Shown one piece after another: positions 24,854 to 34,060 of a stretch of DNA of 40,472 nucleotides (positions within the stretch are counted from its first letter, which is position 1; each line of letters opens with the position of its first letter). Location of the stretch: NCBI GenBank assembly GCA_938048735.1, contig CALIUM010000027.1, forward strand, positions 1 through 40,472, written 5' to 3'. Under the pieces are notes generated by a model. The model was not told where the DNA came from and ran no database searches. It saw only the letters and a list, made by a program, of their open reading frames with translations. A program made the position numbers and the translations under genes. The DNA comes from an uncultured archaeon (lineage in GTDB: Archaea; Thermoproteota; Bathyarchaeia; TCS64).

Positions 24854-26503
24854 TCAGGATCTATAAACGATTTTACCGTTGATGATCGTCATGTACGCCT
24901 TTAGTTCTTTAAGCCTATCTTCAGGTATCGTATATGGATCCTCGTTCCATACGGTCATATCGGCGTATTTCCCAACCTCTATCGAGCCTATCCTGTCCTC
25001 CATGAAGATATGCCTCGAGGCCCATGTGGTGTATGTCCTCAGAGCCTCCTCAATCGTCAGACCTTCCTCCGGGCATAGGATCCTCCCGCTCCTTGTCCTC
25101 CTCGTCACGGCTGCCCAGAGGCCTAGGCTGGCTGGTATGGGCCCCGAGGGATAGTCTTGGCTGTTCCCCACTGGTATGCCCTTCCTTATCATCGTCTTAA
25201 GGGGCTTGACACGCTCCCCCCTCCCCTCTCCTAGGTTCTTGATGTAAGTGTCTCCCTCGAAGTGGATGAATACCGATTGGACGTTCGCCATTAGGCCTAG
25301 GCGCCTAACCCTCTCTATAGCCTCGGCTGTCGGGTAGTATAGGTGGATCACCTGGTGTCTCGGGTCTGGCCTGGGGTTCTTCTTCATGGCCTCCTCGAAG
25401 GCGTCTATAGCCCAGTCTATGGCCTCATCTCCTATCGCGTGGATGCAGCACTGGAAGCCTGCATCGTGGAGGATGCTGACGGCCTCTATTAGGTCCTCTT
25501 TCCTCCATTTTGACCTTCCCCTGTTCTGGGGCTCGCCCGCATAGGGCTCATAGAACATGGCTGTTTTAGGCACGACTCCCCCGTCAAGGCTAAGCTTTAC
25601 TCCCCCTATCTTGAACATATCATCTCCGAAGACCGCCACCCTTCTGACAGCCTCCTTTGCCTCCTCTACACTTCTCACGAAGCCGTATAGAGCGTAGACG
25701 CGGACGGTGAGTTTCCCTCTACTTGCCACCCTCTGATATGCGACTATGTCGTCCGGGTCGGTGGCCCCAATTCCAGGATCGACGACGGCCGTGAAGCCCT
25801 CCGCATTATAATCTGAACACGCCTTGATTATCGCCTCCTCCTTCTGGCGTGTGGTGAACTTGGGCATAACACCCAAGAATGGGTCGGCGGAGGGGAGGAT
25901 TGTGAGGAAGACGCCTGTGGGCTCCCCCCTCTCATCTCGGTATATCCTGCCATACAGGGGGTCGGGTGTGTCTCTGGTTACCCCAGCAATCTTGAGGGCT
26001 AGGCTGTTCACCGAGACCATCTGATAGACCCTACCCAGGTAGACTGGATTGTCTGGAGAGACTGGGTCTAGATCCCATCGGTTTGGGGGCCTCCCCTCCT
26101 CTAGGAGGTTTTCATCCCAGCCATAGCCTATTATCCATTCACCCTTCGGGACCTCCTTGACCTTCATCTCAACGGCCTTAACGATATCCTGTATGCTCTT
26201 TACCTTGGGATACCAGAGGTCTATTCCGAACCTTGCGTTTAACCCATAGTCCAGAAAATGGTCGTGGGTTGAGATCAAGCCCGGGGTGACGGCTCTTCCC
26301 TGAAGGTCGATCACCTCGGTACCATTCCTAACGAGGCGCGATATCTCAACATCGGAACCAACCTTAGCGATCATTCCATATTTCACAGCAACCGCCTGGG
26401 CTATCGTTCCTTTCTCATCGAGCGTAATTATCTTCCCATTCATTAGTGCCATCTCGGCTCCCAGAGCCTCTGCTATCTTAGGAAGATCCTCCTTCCAGTT
26501 CAT
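24854..26503 (-). CDS. YtcJ-like amidohydrolase
   Basis: A 549-residue metal-dependent hydrolase of the amidohydrolase superfamily (YtcJ/amidohydrolase 3 type), acting on unidentified amides or N-acyl compounds. Seen: an N-terminal composite-barrel strand (ALMNGKIITLDEKG), the metal motif HDH in STHDHFLDYG, HAIGDEAIDWAID, the HLYYPT histidine region, NSQDYPSGPI, and the closing GSIEVGKYADMTVW. The ORF can begin at an ATG at 26527, but the TATA element (complement of 26540-26549) predicts transcription starting near 26520. The ATG at 26503 is therefore preferred. It is downstream of, and may be unconnected to, the Etf-GlcD operon. Confidence 0.88.
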   Translation of the reverse strand: MNWKEDLPKIAEALGAEMALMNGKIITLDEKGTIAQAVAVKYGMIAKVGSDVEISRLVRNGTEVIDLQGRAVTPGLISTHDHFLDYGLNARFGIDLWYPKVKSIQDIVKAVEMKVKEVPKGEWIIGYGWDENLLEEGRPPNRWDLDPVSPDNPVYLGRVYQMVSVNSLALKIAGVTRDTPDPLYGRIYRDERGEPTGVFLTILPSADPFLGVMPKFTTRQKEEAIIKACSDYNAEGFTAVVDPGIGATDPDDIVAYQRVASRGKLTVRVYALYGFVRSVEEAKEAVRRVAVFGDDMFKIGGVKLSLDGGVVPKTAMFYEPYAGEPQNRGRSKWRKEDLIEAVSILHDAGFQCCIHAIGDEAIDWAIDAFEEAMKKNPRPDPRHQVIHLYYPTAEAIERVRRLGLMANVQSVFIHFEGDTYIKNLGEGRGERVKPLKTMIRKGIPVGNSQDYPSGPIPASLGLWAAVTRRTRSGRILCPEEGLTIEEALRTYTTWASRHIFMEDRIGSIEVGKYADMTVWNEDPYTIPEDRLKELKAYMTIINGKIVYRS

Positions 26504-26539
26504 CGCTCTTAACCTACCGCTCCTCATTTTAAGGCTTCA

Positions 26540-26549
26540 TTTATAAAAA
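26540..26549 (-). promoter_or_regulatory. TATA box of the amidohydrolase gene
   Basis: On the minus strand this reads TTTTTATAAA and is followed by TGAAGCC. Standard spacing puts the transcription start near 26520, between the two candidate ATGs, and so favours the downstream start. Confidence 0.5.
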
Positions 26550-26617
26550 CGTGAGGCCTTTAGAGCCCCCATAAGCTCCGTGAATGGATGTCGAAGGTTA
26601 AGAACGCTTCATGTTAT

Positions 26618-26652
26618 TTGAAATGAGCAGAGTTCGCTTCAGCTCATTTCAA
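26618..26652. repeat. Perfect 11-bp inverted repeat (hairpin or operator) after the Etf-GlcD operon
   Basis: TTGAAATGAGC at 26618-26628 and GCTCATTTCAA at 26642-26652 are exact reverse complements around a 13-nt loop. In RNA the stem could extend by a G-U and an A-U pair. It begins 38 nt beyond the GlcD stop codon and about 70 nt upstream of the amidohydrolase TATA box. No T-run follows on the minus strand, so a simple bacterial-type terminator is unlikely. A 3'-end stabiliser or a regulator-binding palindrome fits better. Confidence 0.65.
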
Positions 26653-26689
26653 GTTAGATGTAAGATCTCTAAAAACTCCAGCTCATAAG

Positions 26690-28090
26690 TTATAGGTCAA
26701 AGACCTTCCCTGGGTTGAGGATGTTATGGGGATCAAAGGCTCTTTTTATTGCCTTCATCAGTTCAACCTGAACTCTTCCTACCTTATATGGGAGATACTT
26801 TTTCTTAGTATATCCAATTCCATGCTCTCCAGATACGGTTCCTCCGAGGCTTATCCCCAGCTCTATGAGCCTCTCCGTCACCCTTTCAAGAAGTTGTAAC
26901 CATCGATCCCTCTCGAGTTCCCCCCTGACTATTATGCTATGTACATTCCCGTCACCGGCATGGCCTATGTTAGATATGAGGACTCCATAGGTCTCCATGA
27001 TCCTCTTGACGCCCTCTATATAGTCGGGTATTCGGCTCCTTGGCACACAGACATCCACCTCATCTATCTCCCAGAAGGCCTTATAAGCGTCGAAGAGGCA
27101 CTTTCTGGCCTCCCAGAGCTGCCTCTGCCTTGTCTGGGTATCGGCCACATAGACCTCGACCCCTCCCCCCTCCATGCATATCTCTCCCACGGTCTCTAGA
27201 TCTCTTTCAACCTCCTCCTCCCTGTTCCCCTCCACCCCCACTATGAGGTATGCTGGATGGCTGTGGTCGGGGAGGCTTCTTCCGAGATACCTCTCTGCGG
27301 TAAGAACTCCATGCTGTTCAACGTATTCTAGGGCGTAGGGCATCACCCTCCTCCTAACTATCTCGGAGACGGCCTTGGCCGCTCCCTTCACATCATTGAA
27401 GGGGATGTAGGCGAGGGCTGTGTGTTGGGGCTTTGGTACGAGCTTGAGGGTCGCCTTGGTCACCACAGCGAGGGTCCCCTCGGAGCCTATGATTAGGTCC
27501 AATAACTCGTATCCCGTTGAACTCTTCATCGCCTTCCCTCCCAGGCTTATGAACTCGCCGCTCGGAAGGACCGCCTCGAGCCCGTTAACATAGTCCCTAG
27601 TGACTCCGTACTTCATCCCCCTAACCCCTCCCGCATTGGTGGATATGTTCCCTCCTATAGTTCCCGACTCCTGCCCGGGATCTGGGGGGTAAAGGAGCCC
27701 CCTCTTCTCCGTCTCCTGGTGGAGGTCCATGATGAGGACCCCTGGCTCGACCACAGCCATGAGGTTCTCCTCATCTATCTCAAGGATCCTGTTCATCCCT
27801 TCAAGGGTCATGGCGATCCCACCGTAGAGCGGGTTGGCCCCACCGCTTAGACCGGTCCTAGACCCCTGAGGAGTCACCGGTATCCTCTTCTCGTATGCCA
27901 GCCTCATTATCTTCGACACCTCCTCTGAGCTGGACGGCCTCACAACCACCTCTGGCAGGTGGGGAGGCATGAGGCTCTCGTCATGAGAGTGTTTACTGAG
28001 TTCCTCTTCGTCCTCTAGGATCCCTTCACTCCCAACTATCTCGAGAAGCTTGGACTTGATGTCAGGGGTCACCCTTCCGTACTGATACAT
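26690..28090 (-). CDS. FAD-linked 2-hydroxyacid (lactate) dehydrogenase, GlcD/LctD type
   Basis: A 466-residue flavoenzyme of the FAD-linked oxidase family. It has an N-terminal PCMH FAD-binding domain with PQGSRTGLSGGANP (74-87) and DPGQESGTIGGNISTNAGG, and a C-terminal catalytic domain with GHAGDGNVHS (about 375-384) and SGEHGIGYTKK (about 418). The family oxidises D-lactate, glycolate or similar 2-hydroxyacids. It overlaps the EtfA stop by 29 bp and closes a minus-strand EtfB-EtfA-GlcD operon. In Acetobacterium woodii the same three-gene order (lctBCD) encodes an electron-confurcating lactate dehydrogenase, so the same complex is inferred here. The true substrate is not fixed by sequence. 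Confidence 0.9.
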   Translation of the reverse strand: MYQYGRVTPDIKSKLLEIVGSEGILEDEEELSKHSHDESLMPPHLPEVVVRPSSSEEVSKIMRLAYEKRIPVTPQGSRTGLSGGANPLYGGIAMTLEGMNRILEIDEENLMAVVEPGVLIMDLHQETEKRGLLYPPDPGQESGTIGGNISTNAGGVRGMKYGVTRDYVNGLEAVLPSGEFISLGGKAMKSSTGYELLDLIIGSEGTLAVVTKATLKLVPKPQHTALAYIPFNDVKGAAKAVSEIVRRRVMPYALEYVEQHGVLTAERYLGRSLPDHSHPAYLIVGVEGNREEEVERDLETVGEICMEGGGVEVYVADTQTRQRQLWEARKCLFDAYKAFWEIDEVDVCVPRSRIPDYIEGVKRIMETYGVLISNIGHAGDGNVHSIIVRGELERDRWLQLLERVTERLIELGISLGGTVSGEHGIGYTKKKYLPYKVGRVQVELMKAIKRAFDPHNILNPGKVFDL

Positions 28091-29285
28091 CCTTCTTATA
28101 CTCCCTTATCCTCTCTATAAGGCGTGGGATGATCTCATAAAGGTCTCCCACAACCCCGAGGGATGCCACGGTGAAGATGGGGGCCTCGCGATCCTTGTTT
28201 ATGGCTATTATGAAGTCAGATGTCTTCATCCCCGCAAGGTGCTGGACCGCCCCGGAGATGCCGCAGGCCATGTAGAGCTTTGGCCTAACCGTTCTACCGC
28301 TCAACCCGACCTGGTGGGAATACCCTATCCAACCTTCGTCTACACATGGCCTGCTGGCACCGACAGCCCCACCCAGAAGATCCGCGAGCTCCTCCAGCAT
28401 CTTGAAGCCTTCGGGAGTTCCTAGCCCCTTACCTCCCGAGACCACCAAATCGGCCTCTGTTATGCTGACCTCCTCCTTAAGGGGCTGGAAGTCTAGGATT
28501 CTCACCCTGTCGGGGAGGTTTGCTGGGTCGAATTTCATCAGTTTTATCTCCCCCCTGCGGTTTGGGTCTCTGGGAGCCTCAGGCATCACCTTATACCTCA
28601 CAGTCGCCATCTGAGGCCTAGTCCTTGGGCAGATTATAGTCGCCATAACGTTTCCACCGAAGGCGGGCCTTGTCTGCACTAGGAGTCTCGTCTCAGGGTC
28701 TATATCCAAGCCTGTGCAATCTGCAGTGAGGCCTGTGTTTAGTGAGGCCGCAACCCTTGGAGCCAGGGAACGGCCTATCGATGTGGCGCCGAAGAGGAAT
28801 ATGCTGGGCCTAACCTTCCTCACAAGGTCGACGAGGAGCGCCGAGTATGGGTCATCCCTAAAGTCCGCGAGCCTTGGGTCGTCGTAGACATAGACCCTAT
28901 CGGCGCCCCTCATTATGAGTTCTTCAGCCATCTCGGTAACCCCGCTTCCTATGATAACTGAGCTCAAGGGCTCTCCCAGCTTGTCAGCCAGCTCCCTACC
29001 TTTCCCTAGAAGTTCATAGGAGACTGGGTGGATCCTTCCCCTCCTCTGCTCGGCGAAGGTTAGGACCCCGCTGTAACCCGAGGCTTCCTCGGTCTCAGCA
29101 CCCTCAATTATTGTTAATGCCTCGTTTGGGCATATATCGACGCATGAGGCGCAGAGCCTGCAACCATCCCCTATGACTGGGTAGCCGTCGATGATCTCAA
29201 TAACGCCGAATGGACAGGCCGAGGCGCATATTCCGCAGCCTGTGCACCTATCCCTCTCCAGCCTTAAAGGCCCCTCAGATGCCAA
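28062..29285 (-). CDS. Electron transfer flavoprotein alpha subunit with N-terminal ferredoxin domain
   Basis: A 407-residue fused EtfA. Residues 1-60 hold two [4Fe-4S] motifs (C14/C17/C20/C24 and C42/C45/C48/C52) absent from ordinary EtfA but present in LctC of Acetobacterium. The EtfA body follows, with the C-terminal FAD-binding stretch [19 protein letters not shown] near 325-343. With EtfB it should shuttle electrons from the GlcD-type dehydrogenase; the ferredoxin domain gives a likely route to or from ferredoxin. The start is a TTG at 29285 directly after the EtfB TAA stop, with GGTGATC upstream, so translation is coupled. Confidence 0.94.
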   Translation of the reverse strand: MASEGPLRLERDRCTGCGICASACPFGVIEIIDGYPVIGDGCRLCASCVDICPNEALTIIEGAETEEASGYSGVLTFAEQRRGRIHPVSYELLGKGRELADKLGEPLSSVIIGSGVTEMAEELIMRGADRVYVYDDPRLADFRDDPYSALLVDLVRKVRPSIFLFGATSIGRSLAPRVAASLNTGLTADCTGLDIDPETRLLVQTRPAFGGNVMATIICPRTRPQMATVRYKVMPEAPRDPNRRGEIKLMKFDPANLPDRVRILDFQPLKEEVSITEADLVVSGGKGLGTPEGFKMLEELADLLGGAVGASRPCVDEGWIGYSHQVGLSGRTVRPKLYMACGISGAVQHLAGMKTSDFIIAINKDREAPIFTVASLGVVGDLYEIIPRLIERIREYKKDVSVRKGDP

Positions 29286-30083
29286 TTAGATCACCTTAAG
29301 CTCTATTAGCTTCTTGAAGATTGTCTCCGCTAAATAGTCGGGTGGCCCTTCTATAACCTCCCCTCCCACAACCTTCGGGGGTGTGAAGACCTTTACCACC
29401 CTGGTGGGGGAGGCCTCCAGCCCATAGCTCTTGGGATTTCCTCCCAGATCTTTGAGGGTTATGGTCTTTATCTCAGCCCTCTTAGCCCTTAGCCTCCCGC
29501 TTAGGGTTGCAAGCCTTGGAGTATTGATCTCCTTCGTAACCGTGATGAGGGTGGGCAGCGGGGCTTCTAGTGTCTCGACACCATCGTCCAGCATCCTTGA
29601 AACCTTTATCGACCTCTCCGAGACCTCGAGGATGCGATTCACATAGCATATGTGAGGAATCCCCAGATGCTGGGCCAGCTCTGGGCCGGTCTGCCCGGTA
29701 TCCCCATCCGTGGTCTTAAGTCCGCAGATTATCAGGTCGTACGGGCCCATCTTCCTTATACACTGTGCCAGTGTGAAGCTTGTGGCCCATGTGTCAGCCC
29801 CTGCGAAGGCCCTATCCGTGGCGAGCCAAGCCTCGTCGCAGCCCATGGCCAGGGCGTCTCTCAACGCCTCCTCTGCCTGGGGAGGGCCCATGGTGAGGAC
29901 CTTAACCCATCCCCCATACCTCTCCTTCAGCCTGATCCCTTCCTCCAATGCGTACTCGTCGAATGGGTTAATTATCGCCGCGACCCCCTCCCTCTTCAGC
30001 CTCCCCGTCTCTGGGTCTATCTCTACCTCCGTGGTCTCAGGAACTTGCTTTATACAGACTACTATGTTCAGGCCAGGATTCAA
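29286..30083 (-). CDS. Electron transfer flavoprotein beta subunit
   Basis: A 265-residue EtfB. Motifs seen are CIKQVPETTEVEID (10-23), INPFDEYALEEGIRLKE, DRAFAGADTWATSFTL (90-105), DGDTGQTGPELA (126-137) and the C-terminal recognition-loop region. DRAFAGADT and the DGDT pattern resemble EtfB subunits of bifurcating enzymes, where a second FAD replaces AMP; this assignment rests on motif resemblance. The start is a TTG at 30083 with a strong GGAGGAG 8 nt upstream. It is the first gene of the EtfB-EtfA-GlcD operon and diverges from purB. Confidence 0.94.
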   Translation of the reverse strand: MNPGLNIVVCIKQVPETTEVEIDPETGRLKREGVAAIINPFDEYALEEGIRLKERYGGWVKVLTMGPPQAEEALRDALAMGCDEAWLATDRAFAGADTWATSFTLAQCIRKMGPYDLIICGLKTTDGDTGQTGPELAQHLGIPHICYVNRILEVSERSIKVSRMLDDGVETLEAPLPTLITVTKEINTPRLATLSGRLRAKRAEIKTITLKDLGGNPKSYGLEASPTRVVKVFTPPKVVGGEVIEGPPDYLAETIFKKLIELKVI

Positions 30084-30129
30084 GTTGATCTCTCCTCCTG
30101 AGTATACTCCTATGAAGGGTCGTGTAGGG

Positions 30130-30138
30130 ATTTAAAAT
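30130..30138 (-). promoter_or_regulatory. TATA box of the Etf-GlcD operon
   Basis: On the minus strand this reads ATTTTAAAT, about 50 nt before the TTG at 30083. It predicts a leader of about 24 nt that carries the GGAGGAG site (complement of 30092-30098). Confidence 0.55.
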
Positions 30139-30206
30139 CATCGTGGTTTATCTTCAAGAGGAAACCCTTAATGTAGAGCTGCTAGATCGACTGTTGATGA
30201 GGTCGA

Positions 30207-31559
30207 ATGTCGGTCCATCCGATTGAGAACAGGTACTACTACCCTGAGATGAGGGGGATCTTCACCGAGGAGGCGAGGCTCCAGAAGATGCTCGACGTGG
30301 AAGCCGCGCTCTCATGGGCTCAGGCCCAGCTCGGGCTTATTCCACCAGAGGCAGCGGAGGAGATCGGGAGAAAGGCGAAGACGGCGTATGTCCGGTTGGA
30401 GAGGGTGAAGGAGTTGGAGCGCCTTTTGGATCATGACGTTATGGCCATGGTCTCCGCCCTCTCAGAGGTCTGCGAGGGAGGTGCAGGAGGATATGTCCAT
30501 CTAGGGGCGACGAGCTACGACATAGTCGACACGGCCTTGGCGCTGCAGATAAGGGACGCCTTGGAGCTGTTGGAGAGGGATCTGAAGGAGCTCTTGAGGG
30601 TTCTCATTGAACAAGCTGAGGCTCATAAGAAGACCATCTGCATGGGGAGGACCCATGGACAGCACGCAATTCCCACGACCTATGGGATGAAGTTCGCCAT
30701 CTGGGCCTGTGAGGTCTCAAGGCATCTGGAGAGGCTCGGGGAGTGTAGGAGGAGGGCTCTCGTCGGGAAGATGAGCGGAGCTGTGGGGACTATGGCCGGA
30801 TTCGGGCCTGAGGGCTTCGAGATCCAGAGGCTGACCATGGAGAGGCTGGGTCTCAAGCCGGCTGATATAACGAACCAGGTGGTTCAGAGGGATATCCACG
30901 CCGAGCTGCAATGCCTCCTAGCCCTGATAGCTGGAACCCTAGACAAGATCGGCAGGGAAATCAGAAACCTCCAGAGGACCGAGATATCCGAGGTTTATGA
31001 GCCCTTCTCACCAGGACAGGTTGGGTCCTCCACGATGCCCCATAAGAGGAATCCACATAAGAGTGAGAGGATCTGCGGCCTGGCTAGGATAATAAGGGCG
31101 AGCGTCCTCCCCTCCCTTGAGACCATAGCCCTAGAGCATGAGAGGGATCTCACCAACTCCTCGGTGGAGAGAATTACCATCCCAGAGGGCTTCATCCTAA
31201 CCGACTATATCTTGAGGCAGATGATCTCCATAATCAGAGGGTTGGAGTTCAACTATGAAAAGATAACCCAAAACTTCGATCTATCCCTCGGCCTCCCCAT
31301 GACTGAGAGGATCATGATAGAGCTGACGAGGAAGGGTCTGGGGAGGCAAAGGGCCCATGAGATGCTGAGGCGCCTCGCGATGAGGTGCTGGAGGGAGAAA
31401 CGGAGCCTGAGGGAGGTTATACTCGAAGATGGAGAGGCCTCGTCTTTGATTGAAAGGGAGGAACTCGACGAGTGGCTTAGGCCGGAGGCATACCTCGGGA
31501 CCGCCGTGGAGCAGGTGGAGAGGGTGACTAGGAAATTAAGGGAGCTATGGCTGGATTAG
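30207..31559 (+). CDS. purB: Adenylosuccinate lyase
   Basis: A 450-residue enzyme that makes AMP from adenylosuccinate and AICAR from SAICAR in purine synthesis. The fumarase/aspartase-superfamily signature GSSTMPHKRNP is at about 272-282. The catalytic GRTHGQHA with H150 and the TSYDIVDTALALQ segment are intact. Length is normal for the short archaeal/Gram-positive type. The ATG at 30207 is preceded by GAGGT. It diverges from the Etf operon over 120 bp and stands upstream of grpE-dnaK without obvious functional link. Confidence 0.95.
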   Translation: MSVHPIENRYYYPEMRGIFTEEARLQKMLDVEAALSWAQAQLGLIPPEAAEEIGRKAKTAYVRLERVKELERLLDHDVMAMVSALSEVCEGGAGGYVHLGATSYDIVDTALALQIRDALELLERDLKELLRVLIEQAEAHKKTICMGRTHGQHAIPTTYGMKFAIWACEVSRHLERLGECRRRALVGKMSGAVGTMAGFGPEGFEIQRLTMERLGLKPADITNQVVQRDIHAELQCLLALIAGTLDKIGREIRNLQRTEISEVYEPFSPGQVGSSTMPHKRNPHKSERICGLARIIRASVLPSLETIALEHERDLTNSSVERITIPEGFILTDYILRQMISIIRGLEFNYEKITQNFDLSLGLPMTERIMIELTRKGLGRQRAHEMLRRLAMRCWREKRSLREVILEDGEASSLIEREELDEWLRPEAYLGTAVEQVERVTRKLRELWLD

Positions 31560-31613
31560 TAAAGGAGATAAATAACCCTTCATAGTTGTTTCAGGAGCCT
31601 CGGATGTGTCGCC

Positions 31614-32165
31614 ATGTCCTCCGGGAAAGATGAGGAAAAACCAGCCCAAGGTGAGGATCCCATGAAGAGATTGGCGGAGTTAGAGGCGGCATATCTAGGG
31701 GAGAAGCAGAAGGCGGACTCATTTCTAAACCAGCTGAAGTATGCCCAAGCAGATATCGAGAACCTAAGGAAGCAGATGCAGAGGAGGGTGGAAGAGGAGG
31801 TGGAGAGGTGGAGATCCCACCTCCTGCTGCAGCTCCTACCAGTGGTGGAGGAGCTTGATCTCGCCATAGAGTCTGCAAGTGAGGCTGATGGGTCTCAGCT
31901 CCTTCAAGGCGTGAAGATCATCAGAAAGAAGCTGGGAAGGATCCTGGAGAGGGAGGGGGTCTCCCCCATAGAGGCCTTGGGAAAACCCTTCGACCCCAAC
32001 CTCCACGAGGCGGTTATGGAGGTGGAAACCCCTGAAAAGGAGGACGGGATGGTCGTAGAGGAGGTGAGGAAAGGCTACCTCCTAAGGGGGAGGGTTCTCA
32101 GGCCTAGCATGGTAAAGGTGGCCCGCAACCCGGTCTCGAGGAAGATCGAGGAGGTGAGCAGATGA
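31614..32165 (+). CDS. grpE: GrpE nucleotide-exchange factor
   Basis: A 183-residue GrpE: an acidic N-terminus, a long coiled-coil helix (about 17-75, with [18 protein letters not shown]), and a C-terminal beta domain with [12 protein letters not shown] and [20 protein letters not shown], the conserved DnaK-contacting segment. It speeds ADP release from DnaK. A TATA-like ATAAATAA at 31568-31575 lies upstream. Its stop overlaps the dnaK start by four bases (ATGA), so translation is coupled. No dnaJ lies beside the pair. Confidence 0.95.
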   Translation: MSSGKDEEKPAQGEDPMKRLAELEAAYLGEKQKADSFLNQLKYAQADIENLRKQMQRRVEEEVERWRSHLLLQLLPVVEELDLAIESASEADGSQLLQGVKIIRKKLGRILEREGVSPIEALGKPFDPNLHEAVMEVETPEKEDGMVVEEVRKGYLLRGRVLRPSMVKVARNPVSRKIEEVSR

Positions 32166-34033
32166 GCGGTGAGAAGAGGGAGAAGATTATAGGGATAGAC
32201 CTGGGAACCACGAACTCAGCCGCCGCCGTGATGATTGGAGGGAAGCCCGTTGTGATCCCAAGCGCCGAGGGGCCGACGGTGGCGGGCAAGATGTTCCCAT
32301 CCGTGGTGGCATTCACAAAGGATGGGCAGATCCTAGTAGGGGAGCCCGCAAGGAGGCAGGCCGTCACAAACCCGGAGGGGACCATCAGGGAGATAAAGAG
32401 GATGATGGGAACCGACTATAAGGTTGAGGTCTTCGGCAAGGAGTATACACCCCAGCAGATATCTGCATTCATCCTCAAGAAGATCATTAGAGATGCGGAG
32501 GACTACCTGGGGGAGAAGATAACCAAGGCCGTCATAACGGTTCCCGCACACTTCAATGATAATCAGAGGCAAGCGACCATAGACGCGGGGGAGATCGCAG
32601 GGCTGAAGGTGACTAGAATAATAAACGAGCCGACTGCGGCAGCCCTCGCATACGGCTTGGACAAGGCGGATAAGGAGATGAAGATAATGGTCTTCAGCTT
32701 CGGCGGGGGGACCAACGACACGACGATAATGGAGATAAGCGGAGGCGTCTTCCAGGTTCTGGCGACGAGTGGAGACACAAAGACTGGAGGGGCCGACATC
32801 GACAACGCAATAGTCGACTATCTGATTGAAGAGTTTAGGCGTGAGACCGGCATAAACCTCAGGGGTGATGTGAGGGCGATGGCGAGGCTAAAAGAGGCGG
32901 CGGAGAAGGCGAAGATAGAGCTCTCGAACCTCCTGACCACCGATATAGATCTCCCATATATAACCTCCGACGCCACCGGTCCGAAACACCTCCACATGAC
33001 CCTCACAAGGGCTAAGCTTGAGCAGCTGGCAAGGCCGATCGTGGAGAAGATAAGGGAACCGATTATGAGAACACTAGCAGACGCAAAGCTAACGCCCAAA
33101 GATATAGATAAGATAATCCTTATAGGAGGCCAGACCAAGATGCCACTAGTCCAGCAGTACATAGAGGAGATCATGGGGAAGAAGCCGGAGAGAGGTATCG
33201 ACCCCATGGAGTGTGTTGCCATAGGGGCAGCGATACAGGGGGCAGTACTGGCCGGAGAGATAACGGACATACTTCTCCTCGACGTCACACCTCTCTCCCT
33301 AGGTGTCGAAACCCTTGGGGGGGTCTTCACGAAGATCATAGAGAGGAACACTACGATACCCGTTAGAAGGAGCCAGATATTCACCACGGCCGCCGACTTC
33401 CAGACTGCTGTCACGATCCACGTACTGCAGGGTGAGAGGGCCATGGCTAAGGATAACATCAGCCTTGGCCGCTTCGACCTGACTGGGATCCCTCCAGCCC
33501 CAAGGGGGGTGCCCCAGATAGAGGTAACCTTCGATATAAACGCCGACGGGGTTCTGAATGTTACCGCGAAGGATCTCGCTACCGGGAAGCAGATGGGGAT
33601 CACGATAACGGCGTCGACAAAATTGAGCAAGGAGGAGAAGGAGAGGATGATTAGAGAGGCCGAGCAGTATGCCGAGCAGGACAGGAAGGCCAGAGAGCTC
33701 GCCGAGGCGAAAAACCTCGCAGATTCACTGATCTACACGACGGAGAAGACTCTAACCGAGCTTGGGGACAAGCTCAAGGATGAGCATAAGACCAGGATTA
33801 GGAAGGCCGTCGAAGAACTCAAGGAGGCCATGAAGACGGACAAGACTGAGGAGATAAATAGGAAGGCCGAGGAGCTGAGAAAGGTGGTTCAAGAGGCCGG
33901 AGCAGAGGTTTACCAGAGGGTAGCCTCACAATATGCCCAGCGGCAGGAGGGAGGAAAGACCTCCTCGGAGGAGGGGAAGAAGAGGGTAGACGCCGAGTAT
34001 AAGGTCGTAGATGAAGAAGAGAAGAAAAGGTAA
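32162..34033 (+). CDS. dnaK: DnaK (Hsp70) chaperone with an altered active-site motif
   Basis: A 623-residue Hsp70: an N-terminal ATPase ([11 protein letters not shown] with D13; [12 protein letters not shown] with E156), linker [11 protein letters not shown], a substrate-binding beta domain and a helical lid. The second phosphate motif reads [13 protein letters not shown] instead of the usual VYDLGGGTFDVSI, so the Asp equivalent to E. coli D194 (bovine Hsc70 D199) is Ser179. D186 (Hsc70 D206), T184, E156 and D13 are retained. Other usual residues also differ, for example GDTKTGGAD where GDTHLGGED/TD is common. Translation is coupled to grpE through ATGA. Slow ATP hydrolysis is inferred. Confidence 0.96.
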   Translation: MSGEKREKIIGIDLGTTNSAAAVMIGGKPVVIPSAEGPTVAGKMFPSVVAFTKDGQILVGEPARRQAVTNPEGTIREIKRMMGTDYKVEVFGKEYTPQQISAFILKKIIRDAEDYLGEKITKAVITVPAHFNDNQRQATIDAGEIAGLKVTRIINEPTAAALAYGLDKADKEMKIMVFSFGGGTNDTTIMEISGGVFQVLATSGDTKTGGADIDNAIVDYLIEEFRRETGINLRGDVRAMARLKEAAEKAKIELSNLLTTDIDLPYITSDATGPKHLHMTLTRAKLEQLARPIVEKIREPIMRTLADAKLTPKDIDKIILIGGQTKMPLVQQYIEEIMGKKPERGIDPMECVAIGAAIQGAVLAGEITDILLLDVTPLSLGVETLGGVFTKIIERNTTIPVRRSQIFTTAADFQTAVTIHVLQGERAMAKDNISLGRFDLTGIPPAPRGVPQIEVTFDINADGVLNVTAKDLATGKQMGITITASTKLSKEEKERMIREAEQYAEQDRKARELAEAKNLADSLIYTTEKTLTELGDKLKDEHKTRIRKAVEELKEAMKTDKTEEINRKAEELRKVVQEAGAEVYQRVASQYAQRQEGGKTSSEEGKKRVDAEYKVVDEEEKKR

Positions 34034-34060
34034 TTGATCAGATTATCAATATATCACATT

